A stretch of 64,000 nucleotides of DNA from an uncultured Pelagibacteraceae bacterium (lineage in GTDB: Bacteria; Pseudomonadota; Alphaproteobacteria; Pelagibacterales; Pelagibacteraceae), in contig CACJJV010000001.1 in NCBI GenBank assembly GCA_902593845.1, positions 62,001-126,000 of the forward strand, in the 5' to 3' direction. The stretch's first letter is position 1, and each line of letters starts with the position of its first letter. This document shows positions 50,105 to 60,000 of this stretch, one piece after another. The notes beneath the pieces are model-generated. The model did no database searches and was not told the DNA's origin. It worked only from the letters and a program-made list of their open reading frames with translations. A program made the translations under genes and the position numbers.

Positions 50105-50980
50105 TAATTGAGAAATTAAAACACCACACAATATGAATAAGCACCCTAATATATTATTAAAATCTAAAATTTGACTTAATAAAAACCACGCTGCGATAGT
50201 TGCAAATACACCTTCTAATGAAAAAATTATGGCTGCTGGTGCAGGTGTTATATTTTTTTGAGCGTAAATTTGTAAAACGAATGCAAAACCACCTGATAAA
50301 ATTCCTGCATAGAGTATAGAGTCTATCTCATTGAGAATATTTTCAATTACAAATTCTTCATAAATCAAACCAATGATAAAAGAAAATAAAGCCACTAATA
50401 AAGTTTGAATTGCACCTAATGTTAAGGGTAAGTTATATGTTTTAACAACCATTCCAGTAAATATGATGTGAGTACTCCAGAATAATGCTCCAAGAATGAC
50501 CAATGTGTCTCCAAGTCTAACTGTAGCATCATAAAAATTGGTTAAAAGATACCCGCCAATTAAACATAAAATGACTGAAGGCCATACACTCCAATGCAAT
50601 GAATCTCTCTTAAACATAAAAATAATAATTGGTACCATCGGAACATAAAAAATCGTAAAAAAAGCTGCATTAGCTACATCTGTATAAAGCAGAGCTACTT
50701 GCTGCAATGCCGATCCTAAAAATAATGATAATCCTATTAAAAAAGATAGAATAGCAAAATATCTAAAACCAGTTTTAAATTCTAATTTAAATTTTTTAGT
50801 CTCAAATAACAATGCTAAAGGTAGTATTGCCAAAAAACCCACAAAAAATCTTACTGCATTAAATGTAAACGGACCAATATCATCCATGCCAGTGTCTTGA
50901 GCAATAAATGTAGTTCCCCAAATAAATGTACACAACAAAGCACTTAACAATGAAACGCTTTTAGACATAATTTTTATCAA
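50072..50980 (-). CDS. EamA/DMT-family transporter
   Basis: Ten membrane segments in two EamA repeats (302 aa) are visible: the first repeat begins LLSALLCTFIWGTTFIAQD, and the second contains LGALFWSTHIIFTGMVV. DMT transporters export or import small metabolites such as amino acids or nucleotide bases. Its start overlaps aceF by 4 nt (ATGA), so it is expressed with the PDH genes, though no link of function is evident. Confidence 0.88.
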   Translation of the reverse strand: MIKIMSKSVSLLSALLCTFIWGTTFIAQDTGMDDIGPFTFNAVRFFVGFLAILPLALLFETKKFKLEFKTGFRYFAILSFLIGLSLFLGSALQQVALLYTDVANAAFFTIFYVPMVPIIIFMFKRDSLHWSVWPSVILCLIGGYLLTNFYDATVRLGDTLVILGALFWSTHIIFTGMVVKTYNLPLTLGAIQTLLVALFSFIIGLIYEEFVIENILNEIDSILYAGILSGGFAFVLQIYAQKNITPAPAAIIFSLEGVFATIAAWFLLSQILDFNNILGCLFILCGVLISQLLPLMRKINYQ

Positions 50981-52242
50981 ACGGCTAACTTATAAGCAAA
51001 ATTTTTACCAAGATTTTCTTTTAAATCATTATTAAATCGTGCTGCCTCCGCACCGTCAATAATTCTATGATCATAAGATAGTGAAAGTGGCAACATAGTA
51101 CGTGTTACAAATTTTCCATTCATGAATACTTGTTTTTTTTCTGCTCTTCCTACTCCTAAAATAGCAACTTCAGGATAATTTATAATTGGGGTAAAAAAAG
51201 ATCCCCCAATTCCCCCTAGGCTAGTTATCGTCATAGAACCTCCGAATAACTCTTTTTTATCAATTTTAAGATCTCTACATTGCTGACTGATATTTTTTAA
51301 TTCTGTGCTTATTAAAGAAATATTTTTATTATCTGCATTTCTTAATTTAGGAACCATCAAACCATGTGGTGTATCCACTGCTATGCCAACATGATAATAC
51401 TTTTTAACAGTCATTTTACCTTTTTCGATTTGATCGATTGAAGTATTAAAATTTGGAAATTTTTTTAATGATGTTGTTAATGCTTTTACGATGAAAGCTA
51501 ATGGTGTAATTTTTTTTTTTTCACCAGTATATACGTCCGTAAGAGAAGTTCTAAATTCTTCTAATTCAGTTATATCAGCTTCGTCATGATTGGTTACATG
51601 AGGAATTTTTGTCCAAGAGTTCATTAAATATTTAGACGATAACTTTTTCACTCTGGGAATGTCTTTAATATCTACTTCTCCAAAATCTGAATGAGAATAC
51701 TCTAGTTCAATTTTTTGTTCAGTTGTATTTTGATCCTTGAAACTTTTATCAGATTTAGTTGCAACAAATAACTTTACATCACTCTCGGTAACCCTGCCTT
51801 GTCTTTCACTACCCGGGACTTTGTTGATATTAACTCCAAGTTCTCTCGCAAATTTTCTAACTTTTGGTGAAGCAGAAGCTATTGTAGAAAAATCTTTAAT
51901 TATTATATTTTCAGACTCATCATTTTTTTTTACATCATTTTTTTTTATTTCTTTTGGTAATTGACTTTTTGGTAATTCTTGAGCACTTGTTCCTTTTATT
52001 TCTTTCTCGCTTTCAATTTCAATAATTTTATCACCTTCAGATACCTTGTCTCCAATTTTAACGTTCAAAGAAATTATTGTTCCATCATCAGAAGATGGTA
52101 TTTCCACACTTGATTTATCACTTTCTATAGTTATCAGTGGATCATTCTTTTTTATTTTTTGACCTTTTTTAATTAAAACTTCGATGACTTCCACATCTTT
52201 GAATTCACCAATATTTGGAACTTTTATATCTTTCTTTGACAT
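50977..52242 (-). CDS. aceF: dihydrolipoamide acetyltransferase E2 of pyruvate dehydrogenase
   Basis: The 421-aa E2 has one lipoyl domain (residues 1-78, lipoyl-Lys about 43 in IESDKSSVEIPS), a linker, a peripheral-subunit-binding domain (ASASPKVRKFARELGVNINK) and a catalytic domain ending in SYDHRIIDGAEAARF with the active-site His. It transfers the acetyl group to CoA. The lipoyl domain is closely similar to that of the E1 gene just upstream, so one probably arose from the other. Start overlaps the aceE stop by one base. Confidence 0.96.
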   Translation of the reverse strand: MSKKDIKVPNIGEFKDVEVIEVLIKKGQKIKKNDPLITIESDKSSVEIPSSDDGTIISLNVKIGDKVSEGDKIIEIESEKEIKGTSAQELPKSQLPKEIKKNDVKKNDESENIIIKDFSTIASASPKVRKFARELGVNINKVPGSERQGRVTESDVKLFVATKSDKSFKDQNTTEQKIELEYSHSDFGEVDIKDIPRVKKLSSKYLMNSWTKIPHVTNHDEADITELEEFRTSLTDVYTGEKKKITPLAFIVKALTTSLKKFPNFNTSIDQIEKGKMTVKKYYHVGIAVDTPHGLMVPKLRNADNKNISLISTELKNISQQCRDLKIDKKELFGGSMTITSLGGIGGSFFTPIINYPEVAILGVGRAEKKQVFMNGKFVTRTMLPLSLSYDHRIIDGAEAARFNNDLKENLGKNFAYKLAV

Positions 52243-55200
52243 TATAATTTTGTCGGCATTGGTTTATCTTTATCAATTTGATACTTCTTTATTGCCTCTT
52301 GAGCATATTTAGATGCAATTAATTGTTCTTTAGCTAAAACACTTAGTCCATATGCAACAACATGTTCTTTATCAACCTCAAAGAATTTCCTCAAATTTTT
52401 TCTGGTATCACTTCGACCAAATCCATCTGTTCCTAGCGAGTAAAAGCTCTTGTTAATATAAGGTCTAATTTGGTCTGAATTCATCCTCATATAATCTGAT
52501 GCAGCCAAAATTGGACCTTCAGTTTTGCCTAAACAGCTTTCAACATATGATTTTTTTGGTTCTTTCTCAGGATTTAATAAATTATATCTTTCTACCTCTA
52601 AGCCATCTCTTCTTAATTCATTGAAACTAGTTACGCTCCAAACTTCACTATCAATTTGATATTCCTTTTGTAGAATCTCCGCACCAGCTATCATTTCTCT
52701 TAAAATTGTGCCTGATCCTAGAAATTGAATTTTGGTTTTTTTATATTTATTAAATTCTTTAATTTTATACATTCCTTTTAAAATGCCTTCTTCACATGAT
52801 TTTTCAGTCGGCATAGCAGGATGAGGATAATTTTCGTTCATTGTTGTAATGTAATAAAAAATATTTTCTTTCTTCTCATGCATTCTTTTCAATCCTTCTC
52901 TAAAGATTGTTGCTAGTTCATAATGAAATGTTGGATCATAAGACTTACAGTTTGGAATAGTTGACGCCATTAAATGACTATGTCCATCTTGGTGCTGTAA
53001 ACCTTCTCCCGCTAATGTTGTTCTCCCAGCAGTAGCACCAATTAAAAACCCTCTTGATTGACTATCTGCTCCTGCCCAAGCAAAATCACCTATTCTTTGA
53101 AAACCAAACATCGAGTAAAAAAGATAGATAGGGATCATTTCAATATCATGATTTGTGTATGAAGTGCCTGCAGCAATCCATGAAGACATTGCACCTGCCT
53201 CGTTAATTCCTTCTTCCAAAACTTGTCCACTTTTTTCTTCTCTATATGAACTTAATTGTGCTGAGTCCTCAGGTTCATATTTTTGTCCTTCGTGAGCATA
53301 AATACCAATTTTTTGAAAAAAACCCTCCATACCAAATGTTCTCGCCTCATCAGGAATGATTGGTACTAATCTTGAGGCAACATTTTTATCTCTCAGAAGA
53401 TTAGTAAGCATTCTTACTAATGCCATCGTAGTCGACATTTCTTTTTTACCTGTAGACTCCTTCATATTGTCAAAAATGTTTTTTGGAGGGGCTTTAATAG
53501 GTTTTGCATAAGTAGTTCTCTCAGGGATAAATCCTCCTAATTGAAGTCTTCTTTCTTTAATATATTTTATTTCAGGTGAGTTTTGGTCTGGCTTATAATA
53601 CTCAATATTTTGCACCTGTTTATCAGTTAAAGGAACATCAAACCTGTCTCTGTAATACATCAAATCGTCTATATCTAATTTTTTAGTTTGATGTGTAGTA
53701 TTTACACTCTCACCACTTTTGCCCATCCCATATCCCTTTATGGTCTTGGCAATCACAACTGTTGGGCTTCCAATATTCTTTGAGGCTTTATCATAAGCTG
53801 CAAAAACTTTGTGAGGATCATGTCCACCTCTATTCAATCTCCATATATCTTTGTCTGAAAGGCTTGAGATTAACTCTTTAGTTTCAGGATATTTGCCAAA
53901 AAACTTTTCTCGCACATAAGCTCCATCTCTTGCTTTCATCGCTTGATATTCTCCATCAACAGTTTCGTTCATAACTTTAATTAAATGGCCAGTTTTATCG
54001 TTAGCCAATAATGGATCCCAATAAGAACCCCAAATTACTTTGATAACATTCCATCCAGCTCCTCTAAAAATACCCTCTAGTTCTTGTATGATTTTTCCAT
54101 TACCCCTTACAGGCCCGTCCAATCTTTGAAGGTTACAATTGATCACAAATATTAGATTATCTAATTTTTCTCTAGCTGCTAAACCAATTGCTCCTAAAGA
54201 CTCCGGCTCATCCATTTCCCCATCTCCTAAGAAAGCCCACACTTTTCGTCCTTCATCTTTAATAAGACCCCTGTTAATCAAATATTTCATATATCTTGCT
54301 TGATAAATAGCCAACATTGGTCCTAAACCCATTGAAACTGTAGGAAATTGCCAAAAGTTTGGCATCAGCCAAGGATGTGGGTAAGATGATAAACCTCCTG
54401 GATTAACTTCTTGTCTAAAACTATCTAATTGTTTTTCATTGAGTCTTCCCTCAAGAAATGCTCTTGCGTACATACCTGGAGCACTATGTCCTTGAAAATA
54501 AATTAAGTCTCCTCCAAATTTATTGTTTTTTGCTCTCCAAAAATGATTCATTCCTACATCATAAAGCGTAGCCGCAGATGCAAATGTTCCAATATGTCCT
54601 CCAAGTTCAGGAAATTTTTTATTTGCGCGAACCACCATTGCTGCGGAATTCCATCTTATCAATGACCGGATTCTTCTCTCAATATTTTGATCACCATTTG
54701 ATTTTTTCTCTTCATTTACTGGAATTGTATTTATATAGGGTGTGTTTTGTGTGTAGGGAATATTTGCACCCTCCATATAAGCTTTATTAATTAATTCCTT
54801 TATTAGATAATGGGCTCTTTGATTTCCATCTTTTTCAATTACTGCAGTGAGTGATTCTAACCATTCACCAGTTTCTAAAGGATCAATATCGTTGTCATTA
54901 ACTACTTGAATTATTTCTGGTTTTTTTCTCTCAATATTATTTGTATGGATGATTTGCTCTTGTTTTTTTTCTAATGATTTTTCTGCTTCTTTAATCAAAT
55001 TTTCAGTGTCTTTTGGAATAGTTTTTGTTGTAGAATATTGTTCATTTGACCCTAAAATATTCAAAATTAAATCACCTTTTGAAACTTTATCACCTACTTT
55101 AACTTTTATTGTCTCGATTATGCCTGATAACGTTGAAGGTATTTCAACACTCGATTTATCACTTTCTATAGTAACTACTGGATCATTCTTGGCAATTTTT

Positions 55201-55280
55201 TGCCCTTCTTTGACAAGCAATTCAATGACTTCTACATTTTCAAAGTCGCCTATATCAGGAACTAATAGTTTTTCGCTCAT
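52242..55280 (-). CDS. aceE: pyruvate dehydrogenase E1 (homodimeric type) with fused N-terminal lipoyl domain
   Basis: The 1012-residue protein has an N-terminal lipoyl domain (1-77, lipoyl-Lys about 42), a polar linker (78-128), then a complete AceE-type E1 from about 130. E1 features include HMNHFWRAKNN-type core as DVGMNHFWRAKNN, GDGEMDEPESLGAIGLAA for thiamine diphosphate binding, and GRTTLAGEGLQHQDGHSHL. Ordinary AceE is about 890 aa and has no lipoyl domain. The fusion could give E1 its own acetyl-carrying arm. There is no E3 gene here. It starts 39 nt after the A+T-rich gap above. Confidence 0.95.
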   Translation of the reverse strand: MSEKLLVPDIGDFENVEVIELLVKEGQKIAKNDPVVTIESDKSSVEIPSTLSGIIETIKVKVGDKVSKGDLILNILGSNEQYSTTKTIPKDTENLIKEAEKSLEKKQEQIIHTNNIERKKPEIIQVVNDNDIDPLETGEWLESLTAVIEKDGNQRAHYLIKELINKAYMEGANIPYTQNTPYINTIPVNEEKKSNGDQNIERRIRSLIRWNSAAMVVRANKKFPELGGHIGTFASAATLYDVGMNHFWRAKNNKFGGDLIYFQGHSAPGMYARAFLEGRLNEKQLDSFRQEVNPGGLSSYPHPWLMPNFWQFPTVSMGLGPMLAIYQARYMKYLINRGLIKDEGRKVWAFLGDGEMDEPESLGAIGLAAREKLDNLIFVINCNLQRLDGPVRGNGKIIQELEGIFRGAGWNVIKVIWGSYWDPLLANDKTGHLIKVMNETVDGEYQAMKARDGAYVREKFFGKYPETKELISSLSDKDIWRLNRGGHDPHKVFAAYDKASKNIGSPTVVIAKTIKGYGMGKSGESVNTTHQTKKLDIDDLMYYRDRFDVPLTDKQVQNIEYYKPDQNSPEIKYIKERRLQLGGFIPERTTYAKPIKAPPKNIFDNMKESTGKKEMSTTMALVRMLTNLLRDKNVASRLVPIIPDEARTFGMEGFFQKIGIYAHEGQKYEPEDSAQLSSYREEKSGQVLEEGINEAGAMSSWIAAGTSYTNHDIEMIPIYLFYSMFGFQRIGDFAWAGADSQSRGFLIGATAGRTTLAGEGLQHQDGHSHLMASTIPNCKSYDPTFHYELATIFREGLKRMHEKKENIFYYITTMNENYPHPAMPTEKSCEEGILKGMYKIKEFNKYKKTKIQFLGSGTILREMIAGAEILQKEYQIDSEVWSVTSFNELRRDGLEVERYNLLNPEKEPKKSYVESCLGKTEGPILAASDYMRMNSDQIRPYINKSFYSLGTDGFGRSDTRKNLRKFFEVDKEHVVAYGLSVLAKEQLIASKYAQEAIKKYQIDKDKPMPTKL

Positions 55281-55380
55281 TTAATATTTAGATCTTATAC
55301 ACTATATAATTTTACTTAATTGCTAATTTTAACACATTCTGCTCAATTTTTTGACACTCTTCTGAAGTATCCTTTAAAAA

Positions 55381-55491
55381 ATGATTAAAAAGTTATTAAA
55401 TACACTCTTGCAACCAAAAGAAAGCACTTACATTGATGCTAAAATTTGGATACAAAAAATTCTACTTGAAGAGAAATTCAAAAAAAATTAA
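55381..55491 (+). CDS. possible 36-residue small ORF
   Basis: An ATG at 55381 opens a 36-codon frame reading MIKKLLNTLLQPKESTYIDA and then WIQKILLEEKFKKN. It ends 3 nt from the convergent thiolase stop. Composition resembles the local genes, with Lys/Leu/Ile and one Trp. No clear ribosome-binding site is seen, and ORFs this short arise by chance in A+T-rich DNA, so this is a weak call. Confidence 0.3.
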   Translation: MIKKLLNTLLQPKESTYIDAKIWIQKILLEEKFKKN

Positions 55492-55494
55492 TTC

Positions 55495-56670
55495 TTAAAT
55501 TCTCTCAACACATATGGCTATGCCCATTCCTCCACCTATGCATAGTGTAGCGCAACCTTTATTCTTTTTCTGTTTTATCATTTCATGAATGAGAGTGACT
55601 AATATTCTAGCACCTGATGCTCCTATAGGATGACCTAAAGCTATAGCTCCTCCATTAACATTAACTTTATTCTCATCAATATTTAACTCTCGTATTACTG
55701 CAATGCTTTGGGCGGCAAAAGCTTCATTAATTTCAAAAAGATCTATATCATTTAAATTCCATTTCGCTTTTTTAACTGCTTCACGCACAGCCTCAATTGG
55801 TCCAAGACCCATCAAAGTTGGATCGACTCCAACTGAGGCCCATGAGATTATCTTTACTAAAGGTTGAATTGATCTTTTTTTTGCCTCTTCAAAGGTTGTT
55901 AATAATAAAGCGGCTGCACCATCATTAATTCCTGATGAGTTTCCAGGTGTCACGGTCCCATCTTTTAAAAATACTGCTTTTAGCTTGCCTAAATCTGATT
56001 TATTAAGATCTTTTCTTGGATGTTCATCTTTCTCAAGATTGATACCAGATTCATTTATTTTAATTAGTTCTTCCTTAAATCTATTGGTATTAATTGCAAT
56101 TTCTGTTTTTTTTTGTGAATTTAATGCAAAGTCATCTTGTTCAACTCGTGAAATATTAAATTTCTTTGCAACATTTTCGGCAGTTACACCCATATGATAA
56201 TTATTAAATGCATCTATCAATCCGTCATTTATCATTGTATCTATCAGATGTTCTTCTAAAATTTTTTTACTATCCCGGTAAAAAATTGAATGTGGGGCTA
56301 ATGACATGTTTTCTTGTCCACCAGAAATTACATTTTTTACCTCTCCTAATTTAATTGATTGATAACCTGAGATTACAGCTCTAAGTCCAGAGCCACAAAC
56401 TTGATTTACTATGTGAGCTGGTTTAGAAATATTTATACCTGCATTTATCGCAGCCTGTCTTGCAGGATTTTGGCCACCACCAGCTGTAAGTACTTGGCCC
56501 ATAATTACCTCATCAATATCATTTTTACCTAATTTATTTTTTCTTAAAATTTCCCTAATAACTATTGATCCCAATTTATCTGCACTTAATTCTTTAAGAG
56601 ACCCTTTATAAGCTCCAATTGGAGTTCTGATAGCTTCTACAATTACAACTTCATTCATTGAATTATTCAT
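55495..56670 (-). CDS. acetyl-CoA acetyltransferase (thiolase)
   Basis: A 391-aa thiolase, of the acetoacetyl-CoA-making or degrading type. The nucleophile is in VCGSGLRAVISGYQ (Cys about 92), ALGHPIGASGARI supplies the His, and CATLCIGGGMGIAICVER the second Cys. It could serve ketone or PHA-type metabolism or fatty acid breakdown; partner genes are not next to it. The ATG may be at residue 5 of the longer frame (MNEVVIVEAIRTPIGAY). It is divergent from tRNA-Arg across about 70 nt. Confidence 0.93.
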   Translation of the reverse strand: MNNSMNEVVIVEAIRTPIGAYKGSLKELSADKLGSIVIREILRKNKLGKNDIDEVIMGQVLTAGGGQNPARQAAINAGINISKPAHIVNQVCGSGLRAVISGYQSIKLGEVKNVISGGQENMSLAPHSIFYRDSKKILEEHLIDTMINDGLIDAFNNYHMGVTAENVAKKFNISRVEQDDFALNSQKKTEIAINTNRFKEELIKINESGINLEKDEHPRKDLNKSDLGKLKAVFLKDGTVTPGNSSGINDGAAALLLTTFEEAKKRSIQPLVKIISWASVGVDPTLMGLGPIEAVREAVKKAKWNLNDIDLFEINEAFAAQSIAVIRELNIDENKVNVNGGAIALGHPIGASGARILVTLIHEMIKQKKNKGCATLCIGGGMGIAICVERI

Positions 56671-56742
56671 AATAATTTAAATTTGTCTTAGCATTAAAAT
56701 ACACTAAAAAATGATATACAATAATAAATAAAATTTAAAAAT

Positions 56743-56819
56743 GCGCCTGTAGCTCAACTGGATAGAGCGCTTGGCTACGGACCAGGAGGTTCTGGGTTCG
56801 ACTCCTAGCAGGCGCGCCA
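56743..56819 (+). tRNA. tRNA-Arg (anticodon ACG)
   Basis: The acceptor GCGCCTG pairs with CAGGCGC, the D-arm is GCTCAACTGGATAGAGC, the anticodon stem CTTGG/CCAGG closes a CTACGGA loop with anticodon ACG, the T-arm is CTGGG-TTCGACT-CCTAG, the discriminator is G and the CCA is encoded. Its first base A34 is normally edited to inosine by TadA. Confidence 0.97.
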
Positions 56820-56834
56820 TTAATAAGATAAATT

Positions 56835-56933
56835 ATGTTGAAATGGTTGATAAAATCTTCACTACAAATGTCTGTTATTTATTTTTTCGTAATTATTCTT
56901 ATAGTTTTAATTATTTTAACTTTTATACTTTAA
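56835..56933 (+). CDS. 32-residue single-pass membrane peptide
   Basis: The ATG at 56835 lies 16 nt after tRNA-Arg, and the frame ends 6 nt before the thioesterase start. Apart from the MLKWLIKSS beginning, nearly the whole sequence is hydrophobic (Ile/Leu/Val/Phe), giving a single membrane helix. Position and coherent topology support translation. In A+T-rich DNA, short hydrophobic frames also occur by chance, so confidence is moderate. Function is unknown. Confidence 0.45.
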   Translation: MLKWLIKSSLQMSVIYFFVIILIVLIILTFIL

Positions 56934-56939
56934 CAAATT

Positions 56940-57344
56940 ATGTCTAATTTATTTGAACAAATAAGTTTAAAGCATGGGTTTATGAAACATAATGGTGGTG
57001 TTATGTTTAGAAATATCTCTGAAAACGAATATGAATTTAAATCAGTTATTAATGAAAACCATTTGAATGCAGCAGGTATAACTCACGGAGGATACTTGGC
57101 TGCTTTGATAGATGCTGGGGCTGGAACAGCAGCACACCGTAGTGCTCAAAATGCACCATGTGTAACAATTTCATTAGATCTTAAATATATCGGTGCTTCA
57201 AAAATTGGTGATGAGATTATAGGACATGTAAAAATTTTAAAAAAAACAAAAACTTTAGTATTTTTATTTTGTGAATTAAAATGTAATAACAAAATAATTA
57301 CATCTGCTTCTGGAGTTTGGAAAATTCTTAAAATAAAATCTTAA
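56940..57344 (+). CDS. PaaI-family acyl-CoA thioesterase
   Basis: A hotdog-fold protein of 134 aa. The active-site segment HLNAAGITHGGYLAALIDAG has the HGG signature of PaaI/YigI-type thioesterases. VTISLDLKYIGASKIGDEI follows, as in the family. It hydrolyses acyl- or aryl-CoA esters; substrate unknown. It is preceded by a membrane micro-ORF (56835-56933) and followed by a 174-nt gap before the helicase. Confidence 0.87.
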   Translation: MSNLFEQISLKHGFMKHNGGVMFRNISENEYEFKSVINENHLNAAGITHGGYLAALIDAGAGTAAHRSAQNAPCVTISLDLKYIGASKIGDEIIGHVKILKKTKTLVFLFCELKCNNKIITSASGVWKILKIKS

Positions 57345-57518
57345 GACTTTATGTTTGATAGTAATTTGAACAGTTAATCTTATTATGCTAAGCTAAATTT
57401 TTAAAGAATTTGAAATGAGAACTTTTAATAGAACGATTCGGTCATGTTTTAGTCTATTTTTGTTCTTTACGAGTAACTACATCTTGTAGGTAAAATATTA
57501 AATATACCAAAGATAGAA

Positions 57519-59996
57519 ATGAATAAAAATAAAATCACGGCAGTGCTTGGTCCAACAAATACTGGCAAAACTCATTTAGCAATAGAAACTATGCTCTCTT
57601 TCGATACTGGGATGATTGGTTTTCCATTAAGACTTTTAGCTAGAGAAGTCTATGACAAAGTTATTAAAAAAACTAGATATGATGAAGTTGCTTTAATAAC
57701 TGGTGAAGAAAAAATTATACCTTCACATGCAAAATATTTTTTGTGCACAGTAGAGTCAATGCCAATAGATAAAGATTTAGAATTTGTAGGTGTTGATGAG
57801 ATTCAAATGTGTGCAGATCATGAACGAGGTCATATTTTTACAGATAGGTTACTTAATATGAGAGGAAGTAAACTTACAATGTTTATGGGATCCAATACAA
57901 TCAAAGAAATATTTTCAAAATTAAATGATGATATAGAATTCATAGATAGAAAAAGATTATCTAAACTTACTTACTCAGGTCACAAAAAAATTTCACGTAT
58001 TAATAGAAAAACGGCAATTATAGCTTTTTCAACAGAAGAAGTTTATGCAATAGCAGAATTAATACGAAGACAAAAAGGTGGGGCTGCAATTGTTATGGGA
58101 TCTTTAAGTCCAAAAACAAGGAATGCACAAGTAGACTTATACCAATCAGGCGATGTTGATTTTTTAGTGGCAACTGATGCAATAGGAATGGGTATAAATA
58201 TGGATTTAGATCAAGTGTATTTTTCAAATTTAAAAAAGTTTGATGGAAAAAAATTAAGAAAACTAAATCTATCCGAGATAGGCCAGATTGCTGGAAGAGC
58301 AGGTAGATATCTCAATGATGGTAATTTTGGTATCACAGGTGATTGTAAAGAAATTACAGCTGAAGAAGTTGAGCTTTTGGAAAATCATAAGTTTGAAAAC
58401 ATCAGAACGTTATTTTGGAGAAATTCAGATTTAAATTTTAATAACCCCACATTGTTATTAAAATCACTTGAAGAAAAGCCAAATAAAGACTGGCTTAGAA
58501 AGATTCATGAGTGTGAGGATGAGAAAGTTTTAAAGTATTTCTTAAAGAAAATGGACTTATATAATTTTTCAAATTTAAAAGAAAAACTGATGTTATTGTG
58601 GGAATGCTGTCAAATTCCTGACTTTGTAAAGAAAACTTACGGAAACCACATCGATGTCGTTGAAAAAGTATTCAATTTTTTAAACAGTGATAAAGGGAAA
58701 ATACCCGATAATTTTATGCATTTACAGCTTATGAAGTTAGATAAATTGGACGGAAATGTAGATTCTTTAGCGAATAGAATTGCAAATGTGAGAACTTGGT
58801 CATATGTTTCAAATAAAAACAATTGGGTCGAAAACCAAGATTACTGGATTGAAAAAACTAAATTCTTAGAGGATAAACTTTCAGATAGACTTCATGAAGA
58901 GCTTACAAAAACATTTATTGATAAAAGAGCAAGTGTACTTGCCAGAGGTTTAAAACAAGATATGGAGTTTGATACTAAAATTTTAGAAAATAATAATGTT
59001 ATGATTGATGATCAATTTATAGGTAAAATAAATGGACTTAAACTAGAACTAGATCTCAAGAAAGGAGCTTTAGAGACTGATATTAAATCTCTAAAAAAAG
59101 CTGCAAGAAAAACAATAGGACCGGAGCTTGAAAAGAGAATTCAAATTGTGATTGATACAGGTCTTGTTGAGTTAAAAAATGACTCTAGAATATATTGGAA
59201 CAATGCAACAATTGGCAAGTTAATTCCTGGTAAAGATTATTTGAGCCCTAATATAGAATTATTAGTGGATGACATGTTAGAGCAAAACCAAAAAAGTAAA
59301 TTAATTACTTTTTTAGAAAAATGGTTAAAGAATAAAATTTCAACAGTTTTAAAAAGTCTTTACGATTTAAAAGATTTAAAAGATAAGAATTCATCGATAA
59401 AAGCCTTAGCTTATCAACTTTATGAAAATAATGGTGTCATTAAGAGAGATAAAGTAACTGAGTATCTAAAAAAATTAGACCAAAATGATAGAAAAATTTT
59501 AAGAGACCTGGGTGTAAAATTTGGTAGATACCATGTCTTCTTATTTAGATTAATCAAACCAGAGCCAGTTTCGTTAAGAACACTGTTGTGGAAAAATTAT
59601 AATCAAAAATACTTCAATTTAGAACCTCCAACTTTCGGTCTAAATTTCTTAAATGATAACAAAATTCAAAACAAAAATTTTATGCTACTTTGTGGATTTG
59701 AAAAATTTAATAATTTCTATATTAGAATAGACATCTTAGAGAGATTATTTGTACAAATAATAAATTCAGATAAAAAAGATATGAAGGAAATAAAGATGAT
59801 ACCAGAGATGTTAAATTTATTGGGATGTAATAAAGATGACTTTAAAAAACTACTTAAAGCTATGAATTATAAAATTTCAGAAAAAAATAATGAAGTTTTC
59901 TTTAAATATATCCCCAAAAAGAGAGCTAAGTTTCAAAATAAAGAGAATATTAAAGAAAATCCTTTTGGTATTCTAAAAAATTTAAATCTTAATTAA
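57519..59996 (+). CDS. SUV3-like superfamily 2 RNA helicase
   Basis: An 825-residue helicase close to mitochondrial SUV3. Walker A is LGPTNTGKTHLAI (about 10-18), motif II is VDEIQM, helicase C has IGMGINMDLDQVYFSNL and IGQIAGRAGRYLNDG, and the C-terminus is a long Lys-rich region. SUV3 unwinds RNA with PNPase. Alphaproteobacteria often carry it ahead of fdxA and carD, as here. It starts 174 nt after the thioesterase. Confidence 0.88.
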   Translation: MNKNKITAVLGPTNTGKTHLAIETMLSFDTGMIGFPLRLLAREVYDKVIKKTRYDEVALITGEEKIIPSHAKYFLCTVESMPIDKDLEFVGVDEIQMCADHERGHIFTDRLLNMRGSKLTMFMGSNTIKEIFSKLNDDIEFIDRKRLSKLTYSGHKKISRINRKTAIIAFSTEEVYAIAELIRRQKGGAAIVMGSLSPKTRNAQVDLYQSGDVDFLVATDAIGMGINMDLDQVYFSNLKKFDGKKLRKLNLSEIGQIAGRAGRYLNDGNFGITGDCKEITAEEVELLENHKFENIRTLFWRNSDLNFNNPTLLLKSLEEKPNKDWLRKIHECEDEKVLKYFLKKMDLYNFSNLKEKLMLLWECCQIPDFVKKTYGNHIDVVEKVFNFLNSDKGKIPDNFMHLQLMKLDKLDGNVDSLANRIANVRTWSYVSNKNNWVENQDYWIEKTKFLEDKLSDRLHEELTKTFIDKRASVLARGLKQDMEFDTKILENNNVMIDDQFIGKINGLKLELDLKKGALETDIKSLKKAARKTIGPELEKRIQIVIDTGLVELKNDSRIYWNNATIGKLIPGKDYLSPNIELLVDDMLEQNQKSKLITFLEKWLKNKISTVLKSLYDLKDLKDKNSSIKALAYQLYENNGVIKRDKVTEYLKKLDQNDRKILRDLGVKFGRYHVFLFRLIKPEPVSLRTLLWKNYNQKYFNLEPPTFGLNFLNDNKIQNKNFMLLCGFEKFNNFYIRIDILERLFVQIINSDKKDMKEIKMIPEMLNLLGCNKDDFKKLLKAMNYKISEKNNEVFFKYIPKKRAKFQNKENIKENPFGILKNLNLN

Positions 59997-60000
59997 AAAT

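Noticed and set aside
57415-57489. 24-codon frame upstream of the helicase
   Set aside because: Too short, no ribosome-binding site, and no coupling to a neighbour.
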